The position numbers were made by a program, and so were the translations under genes. The notes beneath the pieces were generated by a model. That model made no database searches, was not told where the DNA came from, and saw only the letters and a list, made by a program, of their open reading frames with translations. A stretch of 64,000 nucleotides of DNA from an uncultured Shewanella sp. GTDB taxonomy: Bacteria; Pseudomonadota; Gammaproteobacteria; Enterobacterales; Shewanellaceae. The stretch is taken from assembly GCF_947501225.1 (NCBI RefSeq), contig NZ_CANMUW010000018.1, forward strand, positions 1 to 64,000, given 5' to 3'. The first letter of the stretch is position 1. The number at the start of each line of letters is the position of its first letter. Shown one piece after another: positions 16,558-26,597 of this stretch.

Positions 16558-17592
16558 ATGGTTCGTTTTCGTCCACTCGATCCCTGGGAAGATCCCCGTG
16601 GTGGTAAAATTGAACGTGTCAGAATAGATAACGGTATTTTAGCCCTGGAAGTATTGAGTCTGGGCGGTATCATTCGTTCATTGTGGGTACCGGATAGGGA
16701 TGGCGAGCGGGGCAATGTTGTTCTGGGATGTGATTCCCCCCAGGATTACCTTGCTCAGAACGCGCACTTAGGCGCTATCACCGGCCGCTATGCCAACAGA
16801 ATAGCAAATGGCCAAATCAGCTTTCATGGCGAACAATTCCATCTGGATCTCAATCAGGGTAACCACTGCCTGCACGGCGGCTCAGAGGGGTTCAATCGCA
16901 AGCTTTGGAACATAGGCCAACTTCCCGATGGCGTTCGATTGAACCTGGTTAGCCCCGACGGTGACATGGGTTTCCCCGGCAACTGCAATATTCAGGTCGA
17001 TTACCGTCTCGTAGCAAACAACCTCTATGTAGAGATGTTTGCAGCCACAGACAGACCCTGCCCCATCAGCATGACTCAACATAGCTACTTTAACCTGGAG
17101 GGGAGCCGCTCATCCAGCAACGCAGGCCACCGGCTGCAGATAGACAACCCGGAATACCTGATGGTGGACCCGACGGGGATACCGACAGGTGCAACGACGA
17201 GCGCAGGCGGCGACTTAGATTTCAGTAAACCTAAGCCCCTGGGAAGCACTCAGAAGGCCATTGAACTTAAGGAAACTGACGGGCTCGATCACTGCTATCT
17301 GATACCCAAGAGTAATGGTGAACTGATCCGTTTCGGTAACCTTAGCGCCCCGGAATCGGGACGCTCTATGACACTCTATAGCAATCAACCGGGAGTGCAG
17401 GTCTACGGCGCTAACGACCTAGAGGGCACTGTGGGCCGCAACGGCCAGACGCTGAAGCAACATCAAGCGCTCTGTCTCGCCCCCCAACAACTCCCCGATG
17501 CGCCAAACCAAACACAGTTGCTCGGCGATCCCTGGATAAAGCCGGGACAGGTTTACCACCATATCAGTCGCTACCAGTTCGAGACGGTTTAA
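16558..17592 (+). CDS. galM: Aldose 1-epimerase (mutarotase)
   Basis: 344-residue GalM family enzyme interconverting alpha and beta anomers of galactose and glucose, supplying the alpha anomer to galactokinase. Catalytic-type residues appear in NHCLHGGSEGFNRKLW (His) and TQHSYFNLEGS (His), and the proton-acceptor Glu is in the C-terminal region. AAGGATGC precedes the ATG. Second gene of the galKM operon, ending at a strong terminator. Confidence 0.95.
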   Translation: MVRFRPLDPWEDPRGGKIERVRIDNGILALEVLSLGGIIRSLWVPDRDGERGNVVLGCDSPQDYLAQNAHLGAITGRYANRIANGQISFHGEQFHLDLNQGNHCLHGGSEGFNRKLWNIGQLPDGVRLNLVSPDGDMGFPGNCNIQVDYRLVANNLYVEMFAATDRPCPISMTQHSYFNLEGSRSSSNAGHRLQIDNPEYLMVDPTGIPTGATTSAGGDLDFSKPKPLGSTQKAIELKETDGLDHCYLIPKSNGELIRFGNLSAPESGRSMTLYSNQPGVQVYGANDLEGTVGRNGQTLKQHQALCLAPQQLPDAPNQTQLLGDPWIKPGQVYHHISRYQFETV

Positions 17593-17614
17593 TTATCCAG
17601 GCTATCACAAACGA

Positions 17615-17643
17615 AAAAAGGTGCCGATGGCACCTTTTTCTTT
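17615..17643. terminator. Bidirectional terminator after galM
   Basis: AAAAAGGTGCC-GAT-GGCACCTTTTT with A and T tracts on both sides. It serves galM on the plus strand and can serve the leftward gene ending at 17697. Confidence 0.9.
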
Positions 17644-17696
17644 AATACACCCATAACTTGCCGCTCAGTGTTACTGTGTATTGCAAGGAACTAAGA

Positions 17697-18146
17697 CTAC
17701 TCCTCTACACCACCGGACCAGCCATCGGCAAACTCTCTGTCTAAACTCTCAGACCCAACCTCCAGCTCAACCTCACTGTCGATATCTTTATCCTCGACGC
17801 TTTCATCACTCTTAGGGCTGGGATCAGGTTTATTAATAAGGGGAGTGTGTTTGGTCGTATTAGCCTCAACCCAACCATCATGCTTCTTCATAAACTCGGC
17901 TCGGGCTGCATTCCACGCCTTACCATAGGTATCTTCGGCGGCTTTCGTCGCCTCTTCATTCAGATCATGAAGGTTATTCTTCACTATCTCTTCAGCATAC
18001 TCAATTATCGAATCTCTCTCGGCATTGTAGAGATAGATGCGTCCGGCCGAAGCTTCCGGAAACTGTTTATCATGGATGACGATAGCATTACCACGAGATG
18101 TTCTTAACTCGCCATACCAGACTGCTGCTTTTACTGTGTTATACAT
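17697..18146 (-). CDS. Hypothetical acidic cytoplasmic protein
   Basis: About 149 residues from the ATG at 18146 (MYNTVKAAVWYG); a TTG at 18155 would add three. The N-terminal 100 residues look folded (mixed alpha/beta, with a long helix around EATKAAEDTYGKAWNAARAE). The C-terminal 45 residues are highly acidic and probably disordered. No signal peptide, membrane segment or recognisable catalytic motif. Convergent with galM. Family not recognised. Confidence 0.6.
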   Translation of the reverse strand: MYNTVKAAVWYGELRTSRGNAIVIHDKQFPEASAGRIYLYNAERDSIIEYAEEIVKNNLHDLNEEATKAAEDTYGKAWNAARAEFMKKHDGWVEANTTKHTPLINKPDPSPKSDESVEDKDIDSEVELEVGSESLDREFADGWSGGVEE

Positions 18147-18155
18147 ATATGCCAA

Positions 18156-18610
18156 TACCCTTAAAAATCAACACATACAGGATGATTATGAGTCAGAGAT
18201 ACCCTCCAGGCCCTCCAACCTCACTCACCTATGCCATTACAATTTCAGAGAACATCACCTCAATGTTCCCCAACCAACCGGGCAAACTACCCTATTCTAA
18301 CCTGCAGATAATCGGCCCAATAAATTGAGTCGCTAAACTAATATCGAATTTAGTATATAGAATCAGTTATTCAAGTTTTTATTTTTAATAAGTTATAGAG
18401 CTCACAGATATCATTTGAAAAAATAAATTCAACTATCTGATAGAAAAGATTAAAAAAACATCACCATGAAAATAACACGCCGCCTTCTCCGACCACCTGA
18501 CACATAGAGTCGAAATTAGCTCTCATATAATCTCACCCATGAACATATTACCCCCTAAAGATGACAGGAGTGGGTCACTAAGAAGGCTCCGCTTTTCCGG
18601 TCGTTTACTG
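18156..18610. other. Intergenic region with a possible 46-codon ORF
   Basis: 455 bases between two leftward genes. The only coding hint is a 46-codon plus-strand frame, ATG at 18188 to TGA at 18328, preceded by CAGGATGATT. It is proline-rich and has no recognisable domain. The part from 18330 to 18500 is very AT-rich and probably holds the promoter of the leftward gene at 18146. No repeat or terminator was identified. Confidence 0.3.
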
Positions 18611-19648
18611 TCAGATAAGTTTGAGCACAATTTTGCCCCTGTGACTCCCCGACTCCATCAGTTCATGAGCCCGGACACACTCACTCAAAGTAAACTCGGC
18701 AAAGATATTAGGTACTAATTTTGAATTGCATCTTTTACTGTCGCCCTTGAGCGATTCCTGCAGCTTAGGCCACACGTGAAGCATAAGCTCGTCAGCGATA
18801 TCCGACTTAGCGGCAACACTTTGTGGGCGCAGGGTTGAGCCGGTCCAGGTGATCCTTTTAGACATGATGCGAAAGATATCGACTTGCGCCTTCGGGCCGC
18901 GCTGCATGGCGACGGAAACCATTCGACCATCCATGGCTAATACCTTAAGGTTGAGGTTGATAAAATCGCCGCCAGCCACATCGAGTACGGCCTCAACCCC
19001 CTTGTCTTGTGTGAAAGCCATAACAGGCTCGACAAACTCCTCATCCCGGTAGTTGATAGCCAGGTCGGCTCCCAACTCCCGGCAATAGGCACACTTTTCA
19101 TCACTGCCGGTGGTCACTATCACCCTGGCCCCGAATGCCTTAGCCAGGGCGATTGCCGCGCTACCTATACCACCTGAAGCACCGTGAATGAGCACGGTCT
19201 CGCCAGCTTTCAAACCTGCTCGCATAAACAGGTTTCCCCAAACGGTAAAGAAGGTCTCCACAACTGCAGCGGCCTGTGAAAATGACCAGCCATCAGGCAC
19301 CGGCAGACAGTGACCGGCATAGGCTATTGCATACTCGCCATAGCCCCCACCGGGCACCAGGGCACATACCTTATCGCCAGGGTTCCACCTCTCTGCTCCC
19401 TGAGCAACTTGACAGATCTCCCCGGCGACCTCCAGGCCAAGTATCGGGCTTGCCTCCTTCGGTGGCGGATATATCCCCTTACGCTGCGCCACATCCGGAC
19501 CATTGACGCCCGCAGCATGTACCCTAATCAATACCTGGCCCGGAGCTAATACCGGCAAGGGTGAACGCGCCAGATACATGACCTCTGCCATACCAGATTT
19601 ATCGAAAGTCACATGGCTGTATTCGTTTGGTAATGAAAGCTTAGTCAT
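18611..19648 (-). CDS. Zinc-type alcohol dehydrogenase-like quinone oxidoreductase (PIG3 type)
   Basis: 345-residue medium-chain dehydrogenase/reductase of the NAD(P)H:quinone oxidoreductase branch. GroES-like N-terminal domain with GVNGPDVAQRKGIYPPP and GLEVAGEI, and the Rossmann motif HGASGGIGSAAIALAKAFGA near residue 155. The catalytic-zinc cysteines are missing, as expected for quinone reductases. Probably reduces quinones or reactive carbonyls with NADPH in the cytoplasm. Excellent ribosome binding site (GGAGGGGGGG). Single gene. Confidence 0.88.
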   Translation of the reverse strand: MTKLSLPNEYSHVTFDKSGMAEVMYLARSPLPVLAPGQVLIRVHAAGVNGPDVAQRKGIYPPPKEASPILGLEVAGEICQVAQGAERWNPGDKVCALVPGGGYGEYAIAYAGHCLPVPDGWSFSQAAAVVETFFTVWGNLFMRAGLKAGETVLIHGASGGIGSAAIALAKAFGARVIVTTGSDEKCAYCRELGADLAINYRDEEFVEPVMAFTQDKGVEAVLDVAGGDFINLNLKVLAMDGRMVSVAMQRGPKAQVDIFRIMSKRITWTGSTLRPQSVAAKSDIADELMLHVWPKLQESLKGDSKRCNSKLVPNIFAEFTLSECVRAHELMESGSHRGKIVLKLI

Positions 19649-19874
19649 GAATTCCCCCCCTCCTTATATAAGACCCCTTCAATTGAACACGTGAAATCTT
19701 ATTAAATCAATTTCCACTGCCATAAAAAACACCGCGCAGAAAGCGAATGGATAAGCTGGGAACTCCCTATGGACGCAAAGGTGGGCTTGACTCGCATTGA
19801 AAAAGAGCGTGAGTAATTTTCAACCGCCAGTTAAATAGATCACAGCCTCAGACAACTGAAAATTTGCGCAAAAG

Positions 19875-19910
19875 AAAAACCCAGCAAAAATGCTGGGTTT
19901 TTATATTTTT
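19875..19910 (-). terminator. Terminator of ssb
   Basis: AAAAACCCAGCA-AAAA-TGCTGGGTTTTT, perfect stem with A/T flanks on both sides, about 40 bases beyond the ssb stop. Usable on both strands. Confidence 0.9.
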
Positions 19911-19942
19911 AACTTTAACCTTAGGCTCTTATAAATACCGGC

Positions 19943-20608
19943 CTAGAACGGGATATCATCATCCCAACCATCATCCAGATCCGGCGTAAAGTTCTGCTGT
20001 GGCTGTTGAGGCTGAGGGGCCGGACGCTGCTGCGGAGCCGCCTGCTGTGGCGCTTGCTGGGGCTTAGGCGCATAACCACCTTGCTGTGGAGCCTGCTGAG
20101 GCGCTTGCTGTGGCTTAGGCGCATAACCTTGCTGCGGAGCCTGCTGAGGCGCTTGCTGCGGCTTAGGTGCATAACCTTGCTGAGGAGCCTGCTGCTGAGG
20201 AGCGTTGTATTGGTTCTGCTGTTGACCTTGCTGTTGGCCATAACCACCTTGTTGACCGCCACCTTGACCACGACTATCGAGCATCTGCATCTCGCTGGCA
20301 TTGATCTCAGTCTTGTAGCGATCCTGCCCCGTATTTTGGTCCTGCCACTTGCTGGTTTGCAGCTTACCTTCAAGATAAACTTTAGAGCCTTTTTTCAGGT
20401 ATTCACCGGCAATTTCAGCCAGGCGACGGTACATAACGATATTATGCCACTCCGTACGCTCCTGCTGCTGACCTTGCTGGTCTTTCCAGGACTCACTGGT
20501 AGCCACTGTAAAGTTGGCTACGGCATTGCCATTTGGCATGTAGCGTACTTCAGGGTCTTTCCCCAAGTTACCGACCAAAATTACCTTATTGACACCACGA
20601 CTGGCCAT
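19943..20608 (-). CDS. ssb: Single-stranded DNA-binding protein
   Basis: 221-residue SSB. N-terminal OB fold (residues 1-110) with NKVILVGNLGKDPEVRYMPN, SWKDQQGQQQERTEWHN and GSKVYLEGKLQT; the C-terminal tip DDDIPF is the partner-protein docking motif. The linker (about 115-200) is longer than in E. coli and is built of repeated Gln/Pro/Ala units containing QGYAPKPQQAPQQAP, repeated three times with small changes. uvrA lies nearby, as in E. coli, but an MFS gene intervenes. No LexA box was found in front of either gene. Confidence 0.97.
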   Translation of the reverse strand: MASRGVNKVILVGNLGKDPEVRYMPNGNAVANFTVATSESWKDQQGQQQERTEWHNIVMYRRLAEIAGEYLKKGSKVYLEGKLQTSKWQDQNTGQDRYKTEINASEMQMLDSRGQGGGQQGGYGQQQGQQQNQYNAPQQQAPQQGYAPKPQQAPQQAPQQGYAPKPQQAPQQAPQQGGYAPKPQQAPQQAAPQQRPAPQPQQPQQNFTPDLDDGWDDDIPF

Positions 20609-20734
20609 TGAAATCTCCTGAGATATTTTTACAAATTACAAAAATTCTACGCTTGGTTCGAGCTAAATGCCAGATGAACTAGCCTGCAAGAGAACTCTTC
20701 TGAAAAAAATCGCTCTTTTTCGCACCAATACGAG

Positions 20735-22102
20735 TTAACTGACAGAGCCTAACACAGCTCGGGCTTCTCTCAAATCGAAATGCTCATCAACTTTTAAATA
20801 TGCGACCCTCTCCTCGAGCACCACAATCGCCTCGGCAACGCCCGCCAATTGAGACAGCTCGGTCGCCATCGCTTGAGCTTGCTCACGACCTTCTACTGTG
20901 GCTTCAAGGGTATAGCTCTTGAGCAGCACAGGATTTTCCATCCCAAGGCTGAGCAGCAACCAAAGTGTCATCAAAATCAGAGCAACCGCGAACACGCCGG
21001 CGGCTCCGACTAACTGATACGCGCCGCCGCCTAATAATCCACCACAGAAGGCCCCCAGAAACTGACTGGTAGAGTAAACCCCCATCGCCGACCCCTTATC
21101 TCCAACGGGACAGAACTTGGCGATCAAGCTGGGCAGCGAAGCTTCCAAATAGTTAAATCCGGTAAAAAACAGGACCACGGCAATACTGAGCACTATAAGG
21201 TTGTTGGCAAACAGCGCCATCGCCCCCAGTGCCACCATCATGATTAGCAGCGCAACCTGAAAGGTCGCCTTAGTGTTTTTCTTCTTAACACCTATGATGA
21301 TCAGCGGCACCATCAGGAAGAAGGCCCCCATAAATGCCGGGAAGTAGAGCATCCAATGCTTCTCTTTAACCAGACCTGCATCGACGAGATCCAGTGGCAG
21401 GGCCACAAATACCGCGGTCAGCACTAAGTGAAGGATAAAGATCCCCGCATCGAGTCTGAACAACTGAGGATCTGTCACCATCGCCTTTAATTTAGCCGGT
21501 GTCGCTAAGGTATCGCCTTTGGGGGCCTGAGAGATAGGGTTAGGTACCAGCGCCTGCACGATCACCATCCCCAAAACCGCCAGGCCAGCCGTCATGGCAA
21601 ACAGGCCTGATAGTCCCAGATGCTGGGCGACGATAGGGCCGACCAGGAGAGAGAGTGCGAAGGAGAAGCCGATACACATGCCGATAATCGCCATCACCTT
21701 GGTGCGCTGCTCGTCACGGGTAAGGTCGGCGGCTAAGGCCAACACAGCGGCGGCAATAGCCCCCATCCCCTGAATTGCCCGGCCCGCAACGACGCCATAG
21801 ATGGTATCGGCATTGGCAGCGACCAGACTTCCCAGTGCAAACAGCAGCAGGCCCGCCAGAATAATCGGCTTTCGTCCGAACTTATCAGATAAGATCCCCA
21901 TAGGTATCTGTAATACGGCCTGAGTGAGACCATATGCACCGATAGCGATACCCACCCACAGAGGTGAAAAGCCCTCTAAATGCTGTCCGTAAAGTGCAAA
22001 GACAGGCATGATCATAAACAAGCCCATCATGCGCAAACCAAATACACTGGCTAAAGAAAACGCGACTTTTTTCTCGGTCTTTGAGAGTCCGTTATTGGCC
22101 AT
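20735..22102 (-). CDS. YajR-like MFS transporter with C-terminal YAM domain
   Basis: 455-residue major facilitator with 12 predicted helices. The loop 2-3 signature GILSDKFGRKPIILAG is present, and a short cytoplasmic ferredoxin-fold domain at the C-terminus (about residues 395-455, from SYTLEATVEGREQAQAMA) matches the YAM domain of E. coli YajR. The substrate is unknown; drug/proton efflux is only the family default. It lies between ssb and uvrA, transcribed with ssb direction but with a 126-base gap. Confidence 0.85.
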   Translation of the reverse strand: MANNGLSKTEKKVAFSLASVFGLRMMGLFMIMPVFALYGQHLEGFSPLWVGIAIGAYGLTQAVLQIPMGILSDKFGRKPIILAGLLLFALGSLVAANADTIYGVVAGRAIQGMGAIAAAVLALAADLTRDEQRTKVMAIIGMCIGFSFALSLLVGPIVAQHLGLSGLFAMTAGLAVLGMVIVQALVPNPISQAPKGDTLATPAKLKAMVTDPQLFRLDAGIFILHLVLTAVFVALPLDLVDAGLVKEKHWMLYFPAFMGAFFLMVPLIIIGVKKKNTKATFQVALLIMMVALGAMALFANNLIVLSIAVVLFFTGFNYLEASLPSLIAKFCPVGDKGSAMGVYSTSQFLGAFCGGLLGGGAYQLVGAAGVFAVALILMTLWLLLSLGMENPVLLKSYTLEATVEGREQAQAMATELSQLAGVAEAIVVLEERVAYLKVDEHFDLREARAVLGSVS

Positions 22103-22370
22103 GTTCCGCCCTGATCTGAATACTTAATTAAGCGCAGAAGTTTATCATGAACTATTTCAACAGCTCAAAAGGAAAATAAGAAAAGAGGCATTTATTAGGC
22201 AGCTAATGAGGGGCGGGGTTAGCGTTAAAGCGTCACACCTCAGAGACTGAGGCTCCCGCCCTGATGGTTGACGGGCAGCAATAGTCAGGGCCACAAGCCG
22301 ATAAGTGAGACCTGTGTCAATTTTTATGCGATAATCGATCTCTTTTTTATTTCGGCATACAGAGAGAAAG

Positions 22371-25208
22371 ATGGACAAGATTGAAGTTCGTGGCGCCCGC
22401 ACCCACAATCTAAAAAACATCAACCTGACAATACCCAGAGATAAACTTATCGTGATCACCGGGCTTTCCGGCTCGGGAAAATCCTCTCTGGCTTTCGATA
22501 CCCTCTATGCCGAGGGACAGAGGCGCTATGTCGAATCGCTTTCAGCCTATGCACGCCAGTTTCTGAGTCTGATGGAGAAACCCGATGTAGACCATATCGA
22601 GGGGTTAAGCCCGGCGATCTCTATCGAACAGAAGTCGACCTCCCACAACCCGCGCTCTACAGTGGGAACCATCACAGAGATCTACGATTACCTTCGACTG
22701 CTTTTTGCACGGGTCGGTGAACCACGCTGCCCGACACATGGCCAACCATTGGCGGCACAAACCATCAGTCAGATGGTCGATAAAGTGATCGAACTCCCTG
22801 AGGGCAGCCGCCAGATGCTGTTGGCTCCGGTAGTCAATAACCGCAAGGGTGAACATGTTAAGCTGCTGGACAGCCTCTCGGCCCAGGGCTTTATCCGTGC
22901 CCGTATAGATGGGGAGGTCTGCGATCTGACCGATCCACCGGAACTTGAACTGCATGTGAAGCACACCATCGAGGTGGTTGTCGACCGATTCAAGGTCCGT
23001 GACGATATCAAGCAGAGGTTGGCCGAGTCGTTCGAAACCGCCCTTGAGCTTTCCGGCGGTATCGTCACCGTCGCAAGCATGGAAAGTGACCAGACGGACA
23101 AGGGCGAGGAGCTGCTGTTCTCCGCCAACTTTGCCTGCCCGCATTGTGGTTACTCGATGGCTGAACTCGAGCCGAGGATCTTCTCCTTCAATAACCCGGC
23201 AGGGGCTTGCGGCACCTGTGACGGATTAGGTGTGCAGCAGTTCTTCGACTCAGAACGTGTGATCACCAATCCTGAGCTCTCACTGGCCGGCGGCGCAATT
23301 CGCGGCTGGGACAGACGCAACTTCTACTACTTCCAGATGCTCACCTCCCTGGCCGAACATTATGAGTTTGATATCGAGCACCCATTCCAATCACTTAGCT
23401 CCAAGGTTCAGAAGCTGGTGCTCTATGGGTCAGGCAGCGAGAGTATCGCCTTTAAATATATCAACGATCGCGGTGATGTGGTCGTCCGTAATCACCCCTT
23501 CGAAGGCATTCTCAACAACATGGACAGACGTTACCGGGAAACCGAGTCAAATGCTGTCCGTGAAGAGCTGGCCAAATTTATTAACACTCAACCCTGCCAG
23601 AGCTGTGACGGTTCACGTCTGCGGGAAGAGGCGAGAAATGTCTTCATTAAAGATCTCAACCTTCCCATGTTGACTCAATGGTCGATCGGCGAGGCGATGG
23701 AGTATTTCTCCTCCCTTGAGCTCACGGGGCAGAAGGCTCAGATCGCCGAGAAGATCCTTAAAGAGGTCCGTGACCGTTTAGGCTTCCTCGTCAACGTCGG
23801 CCTAAACTACCTGAGCCTGTCACGTTCGGCCGATACGCTCTCTGGTGGTGAGGCTCAACGTATCAGATTGGCAAGCCAGATAGGTGCCGGGCTCGTCGGC
23901 GTAATGTATGTGCTCGATGAACCCTCTATCGGTCTGCATCAGCGCGATAATGAACGCCTGCTGAGAACCCTCATTCACCTCAGGGATCTGGGTAATACCG
24001 TTATCGTGGTGGAGCATGACGAAGATGCCATAAGGATGGCGGATCATGTTATCGATATCGGTCCGGGCGCCGGCGTCCATGGCGGTGAAGTCATCGCCGA
24101 CGGCAGCCTGAAAGATATTCTCGGCTGTGAAACCTCAGTCACTGGTCAATACCTCTCGGGTAAGAAACAGATCCATATTACCGAGAAGCGGGCTAACTAT
24201 GATGAAAATAAACTGATCGAACTCACCGGCGCCACCGGTAACAACCTCAAAGATGTCGACCTGACTATCCCGGTCGGGCTGTTCACCTGTGTCACCGGGG
24301 TATCGGGCTCAGGAAAATCGACACTGATCAACGATACTTTCTACAAGATTGCCCACAGGCAACTCAACGGCGCGACCGTCGATGAACCGGCGCCCTACAA
24401 GAGCGTCAAAGGGATGGATCACTGCGACAAGGTGGTCGATATCGATCAGAGCCCCATCGGCCGGACTCCGAGATCGAATCCTGCGACCTATACCGGCATC
24501 TTCACCCCTATCAGGGAGTTATTCGCCGCGACTCAGGAATCCCGCACCCGTGGCTACAAGCCGGGTCGCTTCTCCTTCAACGTGAAAGGGGGACGCTGTG
24601 AGGCCTGTCAGGGCGATGGCCTGATTAAGGTTGAGATGCACTTCCTGCCCGATGTCTATGTGCCTTGCGACAGCTGTAAAGGGAAGCGCTATAACCGGGA
24701 GACCTTAGAGGTCAAATACAAGGGGAAAAATATCCACGAGGTGCTGGATATGACCGTCGAAGAGGCGCGCCCCTTCTTCGATGCCGTACCGGCGATAGCC
24801 CGTAAACTGCAGACCCTGGTCGAAGTCGGTCTCTCCTATATCAGTCTGGGACAGAGTGCCACCACCCTGTCCGGTGGTGAGGCGCAGCGGGTCAAGCTGG
24901 CGAAGGAGTTGTCCAAGCGAGATACGGGGAAGACCCTCTATATCCTCGATGAGCCGACGACGGGACTCCACTTCGCCGATATTCAGCTGCTGCTAGACGT
25001 CCTTCACCGCCTTAAGGCCCACGGCAACACGATCGTGGTCATCGAGCATAATCTGGATGTGATCAAAACCGCCGATTGGATTGTCGATCTGGGACCTGAA
25101 GGTGGCTCCGGAGGGGGGACAATTCTTACCAGCGGCTCCCCCGAGCAGGTAGCCGAACATGAGACGTCTCACACGGCCCGCTTCCTTAAGCCGCTGTTAG
25201 GCAAATAA
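22371..25208 (+). CDS. uvrA: Excinuclease ABC subunit A
   Basis: 945-residue damage-recognition ATPase of nucleotide excision repair, of normal length. First ABC module: Walker A GLSGSGKSSLAF near residue 31, zinc motif CPHCGY with CGTCDG, signature LSGGEAQRIRLA. Second module: Walker A GVSGSGKSTLIND near 640, zinc motif CEACQGDG with CDSCKGKRY, signature LSGGEAQRVKLA, Walker B LYILDEPTTGLH. Starts with ATG at 22371 after GAGAGAAAG. Divergent from the MFS gene; no SOS operator could be recognised in the 268-base gap. Confidence 0.98.
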   Translation: MDKIEVRGARTHNLKNINLTIPRDKLIVITGLSGSGKSSLAFDTLYAEGQRRYVESLSAYARQFLSLMEKPDVDHIEGLSPAISIEQKSTSHNPRSTVGTITEIYDYLRLLFARVGEPRCPTHGQPLAAQTISQMVDKVIELPEGSRQMLLAPVVNNRKGEHVKLLDSLSAQGFIRARIDGEVCDLTDPPELELHVKHTIEVVVDRFKVRDDIKQRLAESFETALELSGGIVTVASMESDQTDKGEELLFSANFACPHCGYSMAELEPRIFSFNNPAGACGTCDGLGVQQFFDSERVITNPELSLAGGAIRGWDRRNFYYFQMLTSLAEHYEFDIEHPFQSLSSKVQKLVLYGSGSESIAFKYINDRGDVVVRNHPFEGILNNMDRRYRETESNAVREELAKFINTQPCQSCDGSRLREEARNVFIKDLNLPMLTQWSIGEAMEYFSSLELTGQKAQIAEKILKEVRDRLGFLVNVGLNYLSLSRSADTLSGGEAQRIRLASQIGAGLVGVMYVLDEPSIGLHQRDNERLLRTLIHLRDLGNTVIVVEHDEDAIRMADHVIDIGPGAGVHGGEVIADGSLKDILGCETSVTGQYLSGKKQIHITEKRANYDENKLIELTGATGNNLKDVDLTIPVGLFTCVTGVSGSGKSTLINDTFYKIAHRQLNGATVDEPAPYKSVKGMDHCDKVVDIDQSPIGRTPRSNPATYTGIFTPIRELFAATQESRTRGYKPGRFSFNVKGGRCEACQGDGLIKVEMHFLPDVYVPCDSCKGKRYNRETLEVKYKGKNIHEVLDMTVEEARPFFDAVPAIARKLQTLVEVGLSYISLGQSATTLSGGEAQRVKLAKELSKRDTGKTLYILDEPTTGLHFADIQLLLDVLHRLKAHGNTIVVIEHNLDVIKTADWIVDLGPEGGSGGGTILTSGSPEQVAEHETSHTARFLKPLLGK

Positions 25209-25316
25209 CAGTTATCAGCTACTTTTTTAGCATAGGGTTCCGGCAAACCAGGCCGGAATCCGCGCTCTAATCATAATCCCTTGTCATTCCCGCTCATCTG
25301 CTGTTAGCTTGTCTCT

Positions 25317-26402
25317 ATGACCATAAAAAAAGTTGAACCTATGGTGTTGCACAGAGACTCGACGCTATCCATAGAGAATTGTTCAGGCCGGGTTAACAGG
25401 GAGACTCACCTGCTGCTGACCTTGGGGCTTCTCATGCTCACTCTGTTGTGCGGATGTACAAGCAGTAACACTCCATGTAAAACCCAGCTTACCCCGGACT
25501 GGGCCAGCCGAAGTGAGCTCAGAAACGACATAGAGCAGCTAACTTCGCCTGCACTTGAAGGGAGCAAAACCGGAACCCGCGGCGCCGAGCTGAGCCGGGA
25601 GTATATCTCGCAGCGGTTTAGCCAAATAGGGCTCACCTCCTGGGAACAGCCTCCCGGAGACGGTGACAAACCCGGCTACTCCCACCCCTTCAACTATGAC
25701 TATCAATTTGGCCGTCGTGAAGGAGTAAATCTGGTCGGAGTGTTAAAATCCCCGACCCCCAACGATCGCTGGCGTATCGTCGTCGCCCATTATGATCATT
25801 TAGGAAAAAAAGCGGGCAAGGTACACCCGGGAGCCGATGATAACGCTTCCGGCGTCGCCGCCATGCTGCAGCTCGCGGCTCATAGCGCCTCAGAAGGGGA
25901 AGACGGCGAACAGATAAATTATATGTTTGTGGCAACCGATGCCGAGGAGCCAGGGCTTTTCGGAGGCTATGCACTGGCAGAGAAGCTCAATGATCCGAAC
26001 TCGAACCCCAATAGCAAGCAGATTGAACTGGCAATCAATATGGATATGATCGGCAGACCCGGCCGCCCCTATGCGATCTATCTGGAGGGAAGAAGAGGCT
26101 TTAAACATTTTAAGCTGATCCAACAACGGCTCTCGAACGAAACAGGGCTATGCATCAAGGCTAATCACCCCAGAAATCGTGGCCGGGAAGTGAGTCGTGT
26201 CGATTGGCTCAGGGCATCGGATCATTACCCTTTACACAGGGTCGGGATCCCCTGGCTATACTTCGGAGTGCCACCCCATAAGGACTACCACGCTCCCACC
26301 GATACCAGTGAAAAAATAGATCTTAATTTTCTGGCGGCTGTGACTGAATCAGCCTATCAACTGCTGATAATTAACAGTTTACTGCTCCAAAATGCGCAAT
26401 AA
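25317..26402 (+). CDS. M28-family metallopeptidase lipoprotein
   Basis: 361-residue zinc aminopeptidase-like protein. An unusually long N-terminal region precedes a hydrophobic helix ending in the lipobox-like LLCGC near residue 47, so it is probably a lipoprotein; an internal start (ATG at 25341) would still leave a long leader. Metal ligands appear in AHYDHLG (His), GADDNASGVAAML (Asp), ATDAEEPGLFG (Glu-Glu), NMDMIG (Asp) and the distal YHAPTD (His). Probably degrades peptides at the envelope. Monocistronic, just downstream of uvrA. Confidence 0.82.
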   Translation: MTIKKVEPMVLHRDSTLSIENCSGRVNRETHLLLTLGLLMLTLLCGCTSSNTPCKTQLTPDWASRSELRNDIEQLTSPALEGSKTGTRGAELSREYISQRFSQIGLTSWEQPPGDGDKPGYSHPFNYDYQFGRREGVNLVGVLKSPTPNDRWRIVVAHYDHLGKKAGKVHPGADDNASGVAAMLQLAAHSASEGEDGEQINYMFVATDAEEPGLFGGYALAEKLNDPNSNPNSKQIELAINMDMIGRPGRPYAIYLEGRRGFKHFKLIQQRLSNETGLCIKANHPRNRGREVSRVDWLRASDHYPLHRVGIPWLYFGVPPHKDYHAPTDTSEKIDLNFLAAVTESAYQLLIINSLLLQNAQ

Positions 26403-26500
26403 TGTCAATAAACAGTTATTTTTTTAACAAGATAACTAACTGATAAAAAACTATTCTTTGAAAATTTTAGCTGATTACCGGCTGAAAACCCCAATATTAA

Positions 26501-26530
26501 TTGGTAATACCAATTGCACCCTGCTATAAT
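26501..26530 (+). promoter_or_regulatory. Extended -10 promoter of deaD
   Basis: TTGGTA at 26501, 18-base spacer, TATAAT at 26525-26530 with the TGC extension directly before it. This gives a transcript leader of about 100 bases. TTGGTA-A-TACCAA at 26501-26513 is itself a perfect dyad over the -35. Confidence 0.6.
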
Positions 26531-26597
26531 AACTGGCTTACTGATAAAATTTCGGTGCGGGAAGTCGACACGGGGTTGATTTTCTGTCTATAAACCC

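Noticed and set aside
20006..20611. 201-codon frame antisense to ssb, Leu/Arg-rich
   Set aside because: Mirror of the Gln/Pro/Ala repeats in ssb; low complexity produces the long open frame.
22103..22370. LexA box expected before uvrA
   Set aside because: No CTG-N10-CAG of acceptable quality in the 268-base gap.
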